This document shows, in pieces, positions 13,082-25,863 of a DNA stretch of 64,000 nt (position 1 is its first letter; each line of letters opens with the position of its first letter). The stretch comes from Anoplolepis gracilipes (taxonomy: Eukaryota; Arthropoda; Insecta; Hymenoptera; Formicidae). A program made the position numbers and the translations under genes. The stretch is from NCBI RefSeq assembly GCF_047496725.1, contig NC_132984.1, positions 878,501-942,500 of the forward strand, read 5' to 3'. The notes beneath the pieces were generated by a model. The model was not told where the DNA came from. It saw nothing but the letters and a program-made list of their open reading frames with translations, and did no database searches.

Positions 13082-14053
13082 ATGCAGCGTCTAAGAATTC
13101 AAGTTGTTCGTAATCTCTTGGGTACCAAGACATACACCACTGTACCTAAACAAGAGCAAGTGGTCTCTGCTACGTTTAAAGTCCAGGATCCCAAAGATTT
13201 TAATGAACGTGTAAAGAACTCTAAAGTACCTGTTATTGTGGACTTTTTTGCAACGTAAGCATTATATAATATTGTAACATTAATTATTTATTAAAATACT
13301 GTCATTCTTATTTAATTAAAATATATATAAATTATGTGAACTATACAAAAAATACATTAAGCATATTATTTACATATTAATTAAGACTGCTTTTTTGCTA
13401 CTCTACTTAAATATATTAAACTTCCAATATTTAATTAAATGCTAATTTATATTGTTACTTCAGATGGTGTAATCCATGTCGTATGTTGACTCCGAGAATA
13501 GAAACAGTTGTTGCTGAAAAGCAAGGGAAGATACTACTAGCCAAAGTTGACATTGATGAGAATACAGACCTCGCTCTTGATTATCATGTAAGTGTTTTTA
13601 CAATGATCATGTAAGATCATTAGATACTAACTAAATCTTGGAATTAATTTCAATGGATTAGTGAAATATCCTGAAAATGTAATAGGCAGATGAACTATAC
13701 ATGCATTTATTAATGCAAGATAAAAAAAAAAAAAAAAAAAAGCTTTTAGTATATTTTATTAATCTGTATTATTGAACATGAGTGATAACATTTTAAAAAA
13801 CTTTAATGTCTTTTGTAAGAAAAAAATTTCTATAATTTTCGCTTGATATCATAATCAATATCACATCAAGAGACCAAAAGTCTAAAAAAACAATACATTC
13901 AAATTGTTCACATACATTTAATCATATATAAACTTCCAGGTAGGATCTGTACCTGTACTCATTGCTATGAAGGATGGAAAGGTCCTAGAAAGAATAGTCG
14001 GTCTTCAAGATACTGATAAACTTAGACAGTTTGTTAACAAGTATGCAGAGTAA
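13082..14053 (+). CDS. Txn2: Thioredoxin, mitochondrial
   Basis: Three exons close in phase: 13082-13254, 13464-13587 and 13940-14053, giving 136 residues. The first 30 or so residues are basic and hydroxylated (MQRLRIQVVRNLLGTKTYTT), as expected of a mitochondrial presequence. The thioredoxin fold follows (PVIVDFFATWCNPC, KVDIDENTDLALDYHVGSVP with the cis-proline, then the final helix). It reduces disulfides in the matrix, with mitochondrial thioredoxin reductase and peroxiredoxin 3 as partners. The active site is CNPC rather than the canonical CGPC; both cysteines are intact. The open frame extends upstream to a TTG at 13049, but the ATG at 13082 follows a splice acceptor and is the sensible start. 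Confidence 0.92.
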
Positions 14054-14579
14054 TGTAACTAAAAATGTAAATTACTTTTAAGATGGCTACAGTTTGTTAA
14101 TTCTTGTACAAAGAATTTCTATAGTGTGATGCTTCGTATTTTGCATACTACATTTATAGTACATTTTCCTTAATTGTTGATTAAATAATATATAAACAGA
14201 TGTATCTTTTAATTTGTGTGCAAAGATTTCAATTAGTAAGATATTATATAGATTGAAATTTTTAAATATACACGTTCTTTATATATAATAAAATTATTAA
14301 TTTAATCCAATTCTACAAATTGTGTCAAGTAAATTCTACAAACATATGTACGCACAAACATATCTAAGTGATATATGTATGTGCATGACTCCAAACTAGT
14401 TAATTTTTAATGTTCAAATTGGCCAAAATGATATCATTAACAATAAAAGCAAATCTTTTTCTCGCAAAGATCTGTCAAATTTTTTTCATATATTATCCAA
14501 ATTTAATGTATTAATAGGCTTAAAAATATTATTTTTTAACAGTCTTTTATTGATAGAATTTCTTCAAAGAGACTTAAAA

Positions 14580-15233
14580 CTATATATCAGTTGGTAAAAT
14601 TTGCAAAAGTTGCCTTGCTCGCTTGTAAGCAATTGACTTTGTAATTTCGTTTTTAATCTTTTCATCATTATTTTCTTCAGCTTTTTTTATAATGTCCATT
14701 GCCTTTCGTAATAATACTTTACGTGCCATGCCTTCACAACTTTCAAAGTATTCAAGAACAAGAGGAAAATCTGTATCAGAAATGGAGTTTTCATCCAACA
14801 AATTTTTCATTAACCATCTTTGCTTAAGCTTCTTAAATTTCCATTCGTTTCTAGAATGTTTCCACTGTAAAAGCGTAACAATATTAAAAATTTTGAAAAA
14901 ATGTTAATGAATATAAAATGCTTATACTTATTCATATATACAATAATGCACTTGTGTAAGTTTATCTTATATTTGTATAAGGTATTACAAAATCTACCCT
15001 TTAAGAATTTTTAACAACTTACCATAGATATATAATTTAATGCCTTTTGTATAGCATTTTTTTTATTATTTTCCTTAATTTGAAGAGCCATTCGAATAAC
15101 TCTTTCTTTTTTCAACTGCCTTTTGGATGGCTTTTTTGGTTTTGCATTCTCATTAAGTTCTTCTTTTAGATTAGTAGGTTCTTCTTTTGAGATAATTATA
15201 TCAGGTGGGACATTGTTACTAAAAAAAAAAATT

Positions 15234-15265
<32 letters not shown>

Positions 15266-17377
15266 TACTTTACACAGTAATAAAATTTAGAAACTTACCT
15301 AACTTGTTCTAACTTCTCTGAATCCTTACCGCTAATTTTCTCCTTTCTTACACTGTAAAAAGAAATTATTTCATTAAATTTGTCGATTTTTATAGTATCA
15401 CTATTTTTCATATTAATTATCTAAAATTAATTTTTCATTCTGTATACATAAAATTAAAAAAAATGACTTATACTTTAATATAGTTGCTCTATATATATAT
15501 ATATGCTACTATAAACTACTATAAACTACCTTGTGACAAAAATTGAATTTAAGAAACAATTTTTTGATGTACATACAAACACAATGATAAAATTTAGAAA
15601 CTTACTTAACTTGCTCCAATTGCTCAAAATCCTCAATTTCTTTTGCTGTGGAATTTTTCTTTTTCTTTTTTTTTCGTTTCTTTTTTACAATACTTTCCTG
15701 AAATACTAGGTCTGTTTCGTAGTCATTTATACCGTCATCTTCTAAAAAATTGATTGTGTAATATTATTACAAATTATATATATTGGTGTTTTTAAAATGG
15801 ATGGTAGCTAATTAATTTAAGTAAATAAATAATCAAGTCGCGAAAAACTCACCATTAATTCTCTCCTTTTTTAGACTGAAAAAAAAAAAAAATCATTTCA
15901 TTAAATTTATCGACTACATTTGTGTTACATCACTATTTTTCATATTAATTATCTAAAATTAAACTTTTATTGTATAAAAAAAAGAAATGACTTATAATTT
16001 AATATAGTTGCTACTATTTATAAAGTATTTTGTGACAAACATTCATTTGAAGAAAATTTTTTTTGATGTACATACAAACACAATGATAAAATTTAGAAAC
16101 TTACTTAACTTGCTCCAATTGCTCAGAACCCTCAATTTCTTGTGCTGTGGAATTTTTCTTTTTCTTTTTTTTTCGTTTCTCTTTTATAATACTTTCCTGA
16201 AATACTACGTCTGCTTCGTAGTCATTTATACCATCATCTAAAAAATTGATTATGTAGTATTATTACAAATTACATATATCGGTATTTCTAAAACGATTGA
16301 TAACCAATTAATTTAAGTAAATAAATAAATCAAGTCGCGTAAAACTCACCATCAATCCTCTCCTTTTTTAGACTGAAAAAAAAAATCATTTCATTAAATT
16401 TATCAATTATATTTTTGTTATATCGCTATTTTTCATATTATCTAAAATTAAACTTTTTTGTGTATAAAAAAAGAAATGACTTATAATTTAATATAGTTGC
16501 TACTATTTATAAAGTATTTTGGGACAAACATTGATTTTAAAAAACAATTCTTGGATGTACATACAAACACAATGATAAAATTTAGAAACTTACTTAACTT
16601 GCTGCAATTGCTCCGAATCCTCAATTTCTTGCTCTGTGGAATTTTTCTTTCTCTTTTTTTTTCGTTTCTCTTTTATAATACTTTCCTGAAATACTACATC
16701 TGTTTCGTAGTCATTTATACCATCTTCTGTAAAAAATTGATTGTGTAGTATTACATATATTGGTATTTAAATAGATGGTAACCAATCAATTTAAGTAAAT
16801 AAATAAATCAAGTTGCAAAAAACTCACCATCAATTCTCTCCTTTTTTACACTGAAAAAAAAATCAATTCATTAAATTTATAGATTATATTTTTGTTATAT
16901 CGCTATTTTTCATAATAATTATTTAAAATTAAACTTTTATTGTATACAAAAAAAAAAAAAAAGAAATGACTTATAATTTAATATAATTGCTACTATTTAT
17001 AAAGTATTTTTATTTTAAAAAACAATTGTTAGCTACATATACAAACACAGTGATAAAATTTATAAAACTTACTTAACTTGTCCCAACTGTTCTGAATCCT
17101 CAATTTCTCGAGCTGTGGATTTTTTCTTTCTCTTTCGTTTTTCTTTATTTTGTATAACATTTTCCTGAAATGCTGTGTTCGTGTCGTAGTGATAATTTGT
17201 ATCATCTATGAAAAATCAATTGTATAGTATTATTACGTATTATATATATATATATATATATATTATTTTTAAAAAAGATGGTAATCAATTTAAATTAAAT
17301 AAATAAATTGTGAAAAACTCACCTTTAATCTCCTTCTTTATAAATTTTACTTTTATACGATTTTCGGTATCCATCAT
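14580..17377 (-). CDS. C7orf50-like WKF-domain nucleolar protein with tandemly amplified exons
   Basis: Eleven exons close in phase: 17323-17377, 17073-17205, 16828-16850, 16594-16726, 16350-16372, 16105-16237, 15853-15875, 15606-15741, 15299-15352, 15023-15218 and 14580-14864, giving 397 residues. The C-terminal exon begins WKHSRNEWKFKKLKQRWL, the WKF motif of the C7orf50/DUF2373 family, followed by helices ending RARQLLQILPTDI. The middle consists of four near-repeats of a 45-residue exon (DYETDVVFQESIIK, then a lysine-rich block, then IEDSEQLQQVK) alternating with a 23-nt microexon (NLKKERID-type). The lysine stretches look like nuclear/nucleolar signals. Human C7orf50 is about half this length, so the linker has expanded. 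Family function is poorly known; a nucleolar/ribosome-biogenesis role is inference. Confidence 0.8.
15606..17205 (-). repeat. Tandem array of about 490 bp exon-intron units
   Basis: Long exons end at 17073, 16594, 16105 and 15606, spaced 479, 489 and 499 bp. Intron sequence is conserved along with the exons (for example the acceptor region and the ATTTAGAAACTTACTTAACTTG stretch over each donor), so whole genomic units were duplicated. Confidence 0.9.
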
Positions 17378-17750
17378 GTAATTAATTGATATTATTTAAT
17401 TTGTACTAATACATACAATTATTCATATTGTAAATACATCGTAATAAATCCCTGCTAAAATAATCTAACTAAAAATCATGAGGCTCAAAGACAATTAACC
17501 TAACATGTGATTGTAGCATGTGGTCGTTTATCAGCCCTACTACCCGTTACTCGTTGCAAAAAAATTAAGATCAAGTTAGGTTGAATATGCATTAAGAGAA
17601 CAGCTGATTCCAAACGCTGCGTTTCATGTACCAGTAAATCAGCTGATAAAGAACATGTGATTTCTTTGCTTATTAATAATTAATCAATTTAAAACTTAAT
17701 TAGAATAATATATTTATATTTGTCCAGAGTACAGAGTATTCGGCTATAAA
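17378..17750. promoter_or_regulatory. Divergent C7orf50-like / PIGQ promoter
   Basis: A 373 bp spacer between two opposite start codons. It contains an imperfect repeat of CAGCTGATT near 17601 and 17638 (E-box-like). I see no TATA box or CpG-rich core. Confidence 0.45.
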
Positions 17751-19761
17751 ATGCTACACAATTTGTTAGTCTTTATTCCAGAAAAACTGTGTGCCAAACA
17801 ATCTGGTTACCTGCTTGGCAAAGTGATATATGATGCGCATAGTAACTTGAAAAAATTTTATATTATTAGTTTATCTAAAGCAGGCTCTACGGAATCAATT
17901 AAATGTACATTAGACACTATTGGATATTATTCTAATATAAACAACGGAGCCAAAGAATTTTTGGACTATAAACATTCAGACTGGGTACACATCGCGGCAA
18001 AGCGTTCCCAGAATACAGAGGACGAGTTTTGTCTGACAAATATCGTTCTCAACAATAAGAGAATAGATCTGTCAACGATACGTGCAACAATTATTTTGTA
18101 TGATCATCGAGCGTTGCAGGAAACAGAATTGTTTGAGAGCAAAGCTGCATCAGGCGATCACTTTTACGAACTCGCAAAGCTGATACAAAGCATGAAAGAT
18201 GAACTAAGGACCAAATCTAAATTTGTTTGCATCTGGGAAACTCTGTTGACTTGTCACATCTTCTTATACTTGTATCCTGTTTTATGGCTGTCGAAAATAA
18301 CGGAGAAATTATTGCCAGTCTTAAAGTACTCCTCTCTTGGCTTGCATGTTTACAGCTGGTTGGAAAATATTAAGTGGATGCTAATCACAATTTTGCATGA
18401 CAAGAATTTTAAGTTGAAAACAGGAAATTATGCCCTGGCAATTGTGATAGATATAGCACTGGGAATCTTTGTCTTGCAATTGTTGCAATATTATATCAAA
18501 GATCAGCCTTCACAGCTGCTTCTAAACAATGCAGAGGTGAATTTATAAATTTAATGAAAGATATAAATCCAGTCTAAAGATGTGTAAATGAATAAAATAA
18601 TTTAATTATTATATAAAATTTGAGTTAGACACTTTTAATTCTATTTATTTCCATTTTCTATCACACAGTCTTAATAATTGGAATTTTTATTTCACACAGA
18701 AAGTTGTAGAGACTCTAAAGGATCTAATTAATTGGCTAATGGGTGTACCAGCTGGCTTAAAGCTTAATCATGCTCTAAATAATAGCATGGGAAAGTTTTT
18801 CCTGTATCACATACAACTCTGGTGGACCTTCTTGACATTTTTAAAGCCGCTTTTAGATCTTGCATTTAAAATATTGCTCTTATTTGGAAGATTGGGAGTT
18901 ACATTTCAAATATCTATCATCGCAGATCTTCTAGCTCTCGTTAGTTTTCATACATACTGCATCTATGTTTATGCAGCAAGGTGCATATATTTTCTCAAAT
19001 ATTTAATGTGTAAGAATCTAATAAAATTCATGATTTTTTTTTACCTCAAATAATTTAAGAGCCAAGTTTATTACAGGCTCTTCAATATACAGCTGAGAGG
19101 AATTACAGCTCTCTTCAGACTTTTTCTTGGGAAAAAGAAAAATCCTCTACGTGAAAGGGTAGACTCTTGTCAATATCAAACAGATCAACTGTTCGTTGGG
19201 ACACTGTCGTTTACTATTCTTTTATTCCTAATGCCAACAACATGGATATATTACACTGTATTTACATTGGTAAGATCATGTCTGTTTTGATTTTAACTTT
19301 TTTTAGCGCATTATTCGAAATATAATCACGATATTATATAATTATAGCTCAGGCTAGTATCGATTGGATTTAGCGGTTTTTTAACCAGATTGAAATTTTA
19401 TCTACAAATTATGCCTGTTTACACTTTCTGGAAGTGGTTGTTGCAATCTTACAGCACCTGTAGTAAGTGTTCTAATAATATCATATATTGCATTGTGGAA
19501 AGAATTTTTTTACTGCCTAATATGTCATGAATAGAATATTATAAATGATAATAATAATAATAATAATTCCCTGTAGGTACTGTTAATATCAAATTGCATT
19601 CTCATTGCGCGAAAAAACGATTAACGATATTAACAATGACTATAGTTGTCGCACCTTGGAGATTTACATGGAAAAAGTGCATTGCAGACACAATTATTTG
19701 CCATCCATCCATTGAATGGTGCACAATATTAAATAATATTGTATGGGGTCAATTGTTATAA
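17751..19761 (+). CDS. PIGQ: PIGQ (GPI1), GPI-GlcNAc transferase subunit
   Basis: Five exons close in phase: 17751-18536, 18700-18980, 19077-19269, 19348-19462 and 19577-19761, giving 519 residues. A soluble N-terminal third is followed by the Gpi1 membrane domain with several hydrophobic segments and the motif GVPAGLKLNHALNNSMGKFF, leading to FLYHIQLWW, typical of the family. The C-terminal part carries LMPTTWIYYTVFTL and FWKWLLQSY. PIGQ stabilises the ER complex (PIGA, PIGC, PIGH, PIGP, DPM2) that adds GlcNAc to phosphatidylinositol, the first step of GPI anchor synthesis. It lacks the long C-terminal extension of the longest human isoform. Its 3' end faces the UQCC4-like gene 256 bp away. 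Confidence 0.9.
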
Positions 19762-20017
19762 AATTGTATAAAAAATATTTATATCTAATATAATAAATTT
19801 TATATATAAATATACGTTTTTAACGAGTTTCTTGTAACATTTTGTAGAAAAAAATATATATATTGAAATTATTATATATAATAAAAGTAATTAGCATCTA
19901 CTATTATATCTATTATGGAAAAAAAAGTAGACATTATGAAGAACAAATAACTATTTATTATATAACAGGGACAATATTACGTAAAACAATCAAGATAATA
20001 TATCTAAATAGAAATTT
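19762..20017. terminator. Convergent 3' end region, PIGQ / UQCC4-like
   Basis: This 256 bp gap must hold both polyadenylation sites. An AATAAA for PIGQ lies at 19792-19797. The two transcripts probably approach or overlap at their ends. Confidence 0.5.
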
Positions 20018-20680
20018 TCATTTTAATTTCTTCCGATTTTCTGCTAAACTATTGTCAATTCGACTTAATGTATCTGCCAAATCGTTGTCGAGCATAAGAT
20101 CAATGTCATTTTCTTCTCTTAAGATACAGAAATACACTAGAAAAACAGCTAGGCTGGCTGCTACGCTAAATGGTTGATACCATGGCATGCTATCTCCATA
20201 TGGGTCACGATACTCGTTTACTCTCATAGTAGCAGCTTTTGTAGAAGAATACTTAATAGGTTGATCGGTGACGTTGTAGTTATCAGTGCCTGACAATCTA
20301 AATTCATCTTTAGAAGATGTGCTTTGTTTACTTCTAATATTAAATGTTATCTGTGGTAAATTGTTTCTGTAATAAAAATAAATATATATCAGATTATTAC
20401 GTTAAGTTATTTAACAATATAAAATTCAGTTTTTATCTTAATAATATTTCATAATTTGCTTCAATGTTTATTTTTTATAAAATAACAATATTGAATTTCT
20501 TCTTTCCAAAATTTTTAAGAAATCGCATAACCTTATCTAAATAAATATATACAACTCCCCGGAATAAAATGTAAAAAGCAAAACGATTTTTCATTTTAAT
20601 TACCTTTTATTAAGCAATATATTCTTATCTCGCAGTAAGAGAGAAAAAACATTTTTAATATTGCCTAACATTTGCATCAT
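20018..20680 (-). CDS. UQCC4: UQCC4/CCSMST1-like mitochondrial inner-membrane protein
   Basis: Two exons close in phase: 20604-20680 and 20018-20366, giving 141 residues. The N-terminus is basic and amphipathic (MMQMLGNIKNVFSLLLRDK), a probable mitochondrial presequence. The conserved core is DPYGDSMPWYQPFSVAAS followed by one membrane segment ending VYFCILREENDIDLML. The PWY-membrane span-LREENDID arrangement is what I recall of vertebrate CCSMST1 (C16orf91), an assembly factor for respiratory complex III. The acidic tail after the span should face the opposite side from the presequence. Any small single-span mitochondrial protein could look alike, so the name is provisional. Confidence 0.6.
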
Positions 20681-20738
20681 ACGTTTGATGTAGGAATAAG
20701 TATTAGCAACAACTTCGGGGTGCATTCAAATTTACACC

Positions 20739-20833
20739 TTGGAGTAGCGTTGGCTTGACCAATCGGGGCAAAGGAAATTTTGTCCCGATTTTTCTCTTAT
20801 CCCGATTGGTCGATCGCAAGCTACTTTACTCCA
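20739..20833. promoter_or_regulatory. Inverted-CCAAT palindrome, copy B
   Basis: TTGACCAATCGGGG faces CCCGATTGGTCGA. Outer flanks GGAGTAGCG and its partner TTTACTCC continue the dyad. The AAATTTTG spacer and spacing resemble copies A and C. Confidence 0.6.
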
Positions 20834-20960
20834 GGGAGTAAATTTTCGAACGCAATGCCAGAAATGCCTCGAATGCGTTATTGCGGACCGGCCTTTAGGA
20901 CGCGCATGTATTGACATGACGTTGAACGGCGTGATTGGTCGGGCTGGCGGGCCAGTAGGT

Positions 20961-20972
20961 GGCGCATGCGCG
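20961..20972. promoter_or_regulatory. NRF-1-type site
   Basis: GGCGCATGCGCG contains the perfect palindrome GCGCATGCGC, the NRF-1/Ewg consensus core. It is fitting upstream of a mitochondrial gene. Confidence 0.6.
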
Positions 20973-21144
20973 TGAACGCGCAACGCTAGCGCACTGCCAC
21001 AGGCACGCTCAATAAACGGCGCTAGTGTTTGTCAAGTGTCATAGCCGTTCCCATCGGCCGAGTGTTGCAAGACTTAAAATCGGTGATTTAATTAGGAATA
21101 ACGTACTCCTTTTTTTTAGTAAAATTGTGAAACTTTAAGCAATA

Positions 21145-21592
21145 ATGACCGACAAAAAAGGTAACTATATGTCATAATCATGCGTTAGATATCTGTTTCG
21201 TTGCGTGTGTAATGTATACTGAGACAGTGTGAGGGAAATAATACAGACACATATGCATATCAACGCGCGTTTCATATACACGTATACGTAACGCACACAC
21301 GCGTATGCGCGCACACACACGACACGATACAACACGAATACCGAGGAACTCTCGTTCGAGATAAGCCGTATATACCTCACCACTTGTCATACGACGGGAC
21401 GCCGACGTCGACGCGACTCCTGGTGCAAAGCGGCCCACATCGCGGCGTGGTGTCGCGTGACCTCAGTGCGTTGAAGCCCAGGCGCCGGCATGAGATCGCT
21501 CGAGTGCCTAGCCCGAGTTGACAGAGCAAATCAATACCGCACATCGCGCTGGGCATACAAAATGGCCTCCGGAGACTTGTTCATTCTCTTTC

Positions 21593-21645
<53 letters not shown>

Positions 21646-24600
21646 CGAAAGAGAAAATATTTTTTAGGCTCCTTTTGTCAGATTTCCAAATCCTCGTCTC
21701 TGAATCCTTAAAGCTTCTCTTATTTTCAAATCTTGGATTCGTCAATTCTTGATTTTCTTTGTATTCACGAAACGTTTATGTACACTCTTGTTTTTAATTT
21801 TTCTAAATTTTTTTTTTTTTTTGTCACATCGTTCTTGATTGTATCTAAGTTTTTAGACTGCCAATTATTGGGCACTCTTAAATTTTTGGAATGCCAATTT
21901 TTAATCTTTATATATTTATCTTTTTAAATAATTGAATTAACTTTTAATTTCTAGTTGAATTATTCACTTGATTTCCTTTATTAATTTATTTTTTATTTAA
22001 AAATATTTCAGACAAAATATTATTTTTATATAAAATACTGACTTTAGTTTAGCTTTGTGAGGTAAAATTTCAAAAATTGAATTGTTTTGAGTACAAGAAG
22101 TCTGTCAAATTTTATTAATATATGGTACAAAAATTATATCAAGCAATTTGATAATCAAATTTTAAATATTTAATAAAAAAAAAGTCAAAAACGCGAATTT
22201 GATTATTAAGATGCTTTATATAATTTTATATTTTATACTAATAAAATGGAGAGATTTCTATTAAAAAAAAAAAAAGTTCGATTTTTTCAATTCCGTTTGT
22301 TTCCAAATATGATAAACAGCCAAATAGGTCCTTCAGCAATTTCCTTTAATTGTCATCCTTTGTACATACATGCATATACATATTTACATAAATACATGTA
22401 TAGAATGTGTCACAAATCATGGTATATACAAGCGAAATGGAAATGATTTTTCATGCAAATGCAAATTGAAAGTGTAGAATGAAATTTTTTTTCATACAAG
22501 GCTTTGTTTTCGATAAAGTCGACTTTAAAGTTTCGTTCAAGTAAATGTACATGTATTGACTAATAATCAGAATCGGTTGAATGGATCTTACATGCAATTA
22601 TTTCTGTTCGGACGTCTTATAAACGATGTCATAATGCAAATAATGTCACACTCTGTCTACTATTATTCACATTTATATTTAAAGGAATAAGGAAATTGCA
22701 TTAAGAAAATAATATAAATAAAATATAATATCACTTAAGGAAATCACATTGAGAAAATAATTGATGCTATAAATAATTAGAAAATTGTCTAAAATTATAA
22801 TTACAAGACAATAACGTACAGGTGTTCGAAAATTATTATTATGCCGAAACACATTATTATTAATTCACATTTTAATTCGTCGAACAGTATTTTATAAAAT
22901 AAAAAGGGCAACATTTTTATCAATTTCTAATTAATAAAATAAATACATTATTGAACTTGCATTATTTTATATCAAGTCACGATATTGTTTATAAATATAA
23001 TCAGAAATAGAGTTATAGATAATTCATAAAATTTTTTGAGCTTCGATTATCGGCAGAATTTCAAAACGATTTTATATCGAAAATAAAGTTTTATATAAAA
23101 TAATTTTATTCTACAGCTTCAACTCGCATTTGCATGAAAAATCACGTTTATTTTGTTATTTATATATTTAATTATACACATTATATATGTATATACCTAC
23201 ATTCGATAATATAAACATGTGATTCAACGATACATATATGTATGTGCACACACACGTACCCACATACGCGTGCGTGTATATGGGTACGTATATGCGTGTA
23301 TGCATGCGTGCAAGATATGTGTGTATGCGTGTATCTATGTATGCATATGTGCGTATATCGTGTGTATGATGTTATTACGTGCGTGTGCATATACATATGC
23401 ATATATACATGTACAGAGAATGTTCTCTCTTATCATCCTAAATATCTTTGTTATTAATGATATAAAAATATGTCGAAAAAAGAGAGTTAAGATTATATTA
23501 AACTATTTTAAATTATAATTTATCGACCCAATATTATAATTGATATTGAAACAAATTCAACCTAATACAATGTGATCTTTTTACATGATTTTGTATACGA
23601 AAAATATTTGTTTAAATCATATTTCTTTCAATATATCACGAGAAAAATAATATTTATAAGAGTAGTTATGATATTTTATATGTATATACAGGCTGAGAGT
23701 CAAAAATCGTAGCACAACTAAATGAACATAAGACTTTCTAAAAATAAATCTAAAAGTGCATAGAATAAAAGAATAAATTTTTTTTTTATACAAGAGTTGT
23801 GTTTCGAAAATATTATCAGATAATCAAAAAATTATATGACGTAGCAAAAAGTCGGACAAACTTTCTTGTTTTATGATAGTATTTTAAAGGTTGACAAAAA
23901 TTAATAACGTATTTGTATTTTTTTTAGCTTGAATAAAGTCAAACTATCTTATGTTATACATAATAAAATTTACTATCGATTATAATTGTAATTATTATTA
24001 TTAAGATATATTTAAAAAGAGAGATATTCTATCGAGAAAATAAAAATAATCTTGATATATTTTATTAGGTAAATATATACACATATATCTTTTTCTTTTC
24101 TTCAGTGATTTAAATTATTTTAAATCGTTCTGCTAAATAGAAAACGTAATATTTTCATCTTTATGTATTAATAGTCGTCGAGAGGAATTAGATAATATAT
24201 ACAATAAGATTGTTAGAAATCAAGCTTAAAAAAAAAGTATAAACATGTTATTAATTTTCCAATTTTTAAAGTGAATTTTTCAAAAACAAAACTTTGTACA
24301 AATGAAAATTTTTTCGCTTATTTTTACACAAGAAATCACTTCCATTTTAGTTGTGTTATGATCTCCGATTAATCCTGCGTGTGTGTGCATGCGTGTGTTA
24401 TGTAATCATAAAATCACACATTGTGTCACGTATTAAATTGTGTACTTTTTTTTCGCAAAAAAGAAACATATATCCGTGATGAAATATGAATTTTAAACTC
24501 GGTGATTCTCAAAACAAAAATTTTAAGAATACAAACTCAGTCCCATTTTTTTGGTCCTTTGTTAGTGTGATATTTAATATATTGGAGCTCCGGAGGTCAT

Positions 24601-24674
24601 CTCTTGGTATTACTCAGTTGTATTTTTACAGATACAGCGGCTGATTATTGCAAAAGTAAGAATGTACAAACATC

Positions 24675-24718
<44 letters not shown>

Positions 24719-25141
24719 TGTGAGATTGAAAGAGAGAAAGAGAGAGAGTTGGTGTGTATGGTTAAAAGACTCATAGAATTTAAGACTCAAAGTTTCCTAA
24801 ATAGTTTCGTTCGATCAAATAATCGAACAGACACTGAATTCGAAGCGATCGAGTCCACTTGTAAGCATTTCGTTCATTCGCTCAAGCCGTTCCAGGTAGC
24901 CATCCTCGGATCCTTATTTCGTTCCTCCTGCATGACGGAACGATATCTGAAATAAAGAAAAAAAAAAAAAAAAAAAAAAAGGCAAAACAAAACAAAACAC
25001 ACCCCTGGAATAGCTTAGGCAGAGGTCATTTTCACGTATAAAAAATACAGTAAACATGGTAACTTCGACGGTGCGACATTTCATTATCAGGTCTGTGGTC
25101 TGTCCCTAAGCAGGTGCTGCGCTCCTACAGAGCACAGCAGA

Positions 25142-25201
<60 letters not shown>

Positions 25202-25609
25202 TAGATATATTATATGATATTATATTCTATTATATTATAAGGATACATAAAGCTTAATTTAAGTAAGTGGAGAGCTGATGGCCCTCCTTATCATAATAAT
25301 AATTATTAGTAATGTGAAGACACGGCCGCTGCGAGTCTGCTACCATTTATATGTGTATGGCGGTGTAGCAGTTGAGCGCGGAAGGATAGCGCCTACAGTT
25401 TGGCTGTCAATATGTTTGCAGCGGACCATTACAAAGACGATTTGATCCCAGTCAGTAGGTGGAGCTCCGGAGATCGGCGCAGCCTAAGCCACGTATCTAA
25501 CCTCACCTTACTCTATATATTACCTTAACTCACTACGTGTTTATATACCAACATATATTACGTACACACACACAACACACACGCATATATATGTGTATGT
25601 ATATTTATT

Positions 25610-25643
<34 letters not shown>

Positions 25644-25824
25644 ATATGTACACATATATATGTATATATTACCTGTTATATATACGATGAGGCTAATGCA
25701 AAGAAATCGATTGCTTCTGTCAGGAATGCACCCGTGCATTCCTCTGTATTATAAGGACAAGATATATCGCTTCAAATCCAAAAAGTATCATTTTATGACA
25801 TAGCATATCCCTTAGAAAACGGAT

Positions 25825-25863
<39 letters not shown>

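Larger units (their letters stand above)
20681..21144. promoter_or_regulatory. Divergent UQCC4-like / DAZAP2 promoter
   Basis: The most GC-rich stretch of the left half of the window. It holds the CCAAT palindrome B (20739-20833), a perfect NRF-1-type palindrome (20961-20972) and many CpG dinucleotides, with no TATA box near either start: the profile of a housekeeping bidirectional promoter. Confidence 0.65.

Noticed and set aside
23181..23460. Open frames rich in Tyr, Thr, His, Val and Cys on both strands
   Set aside because: They are translations of alternating CA/TG and TA repeats.
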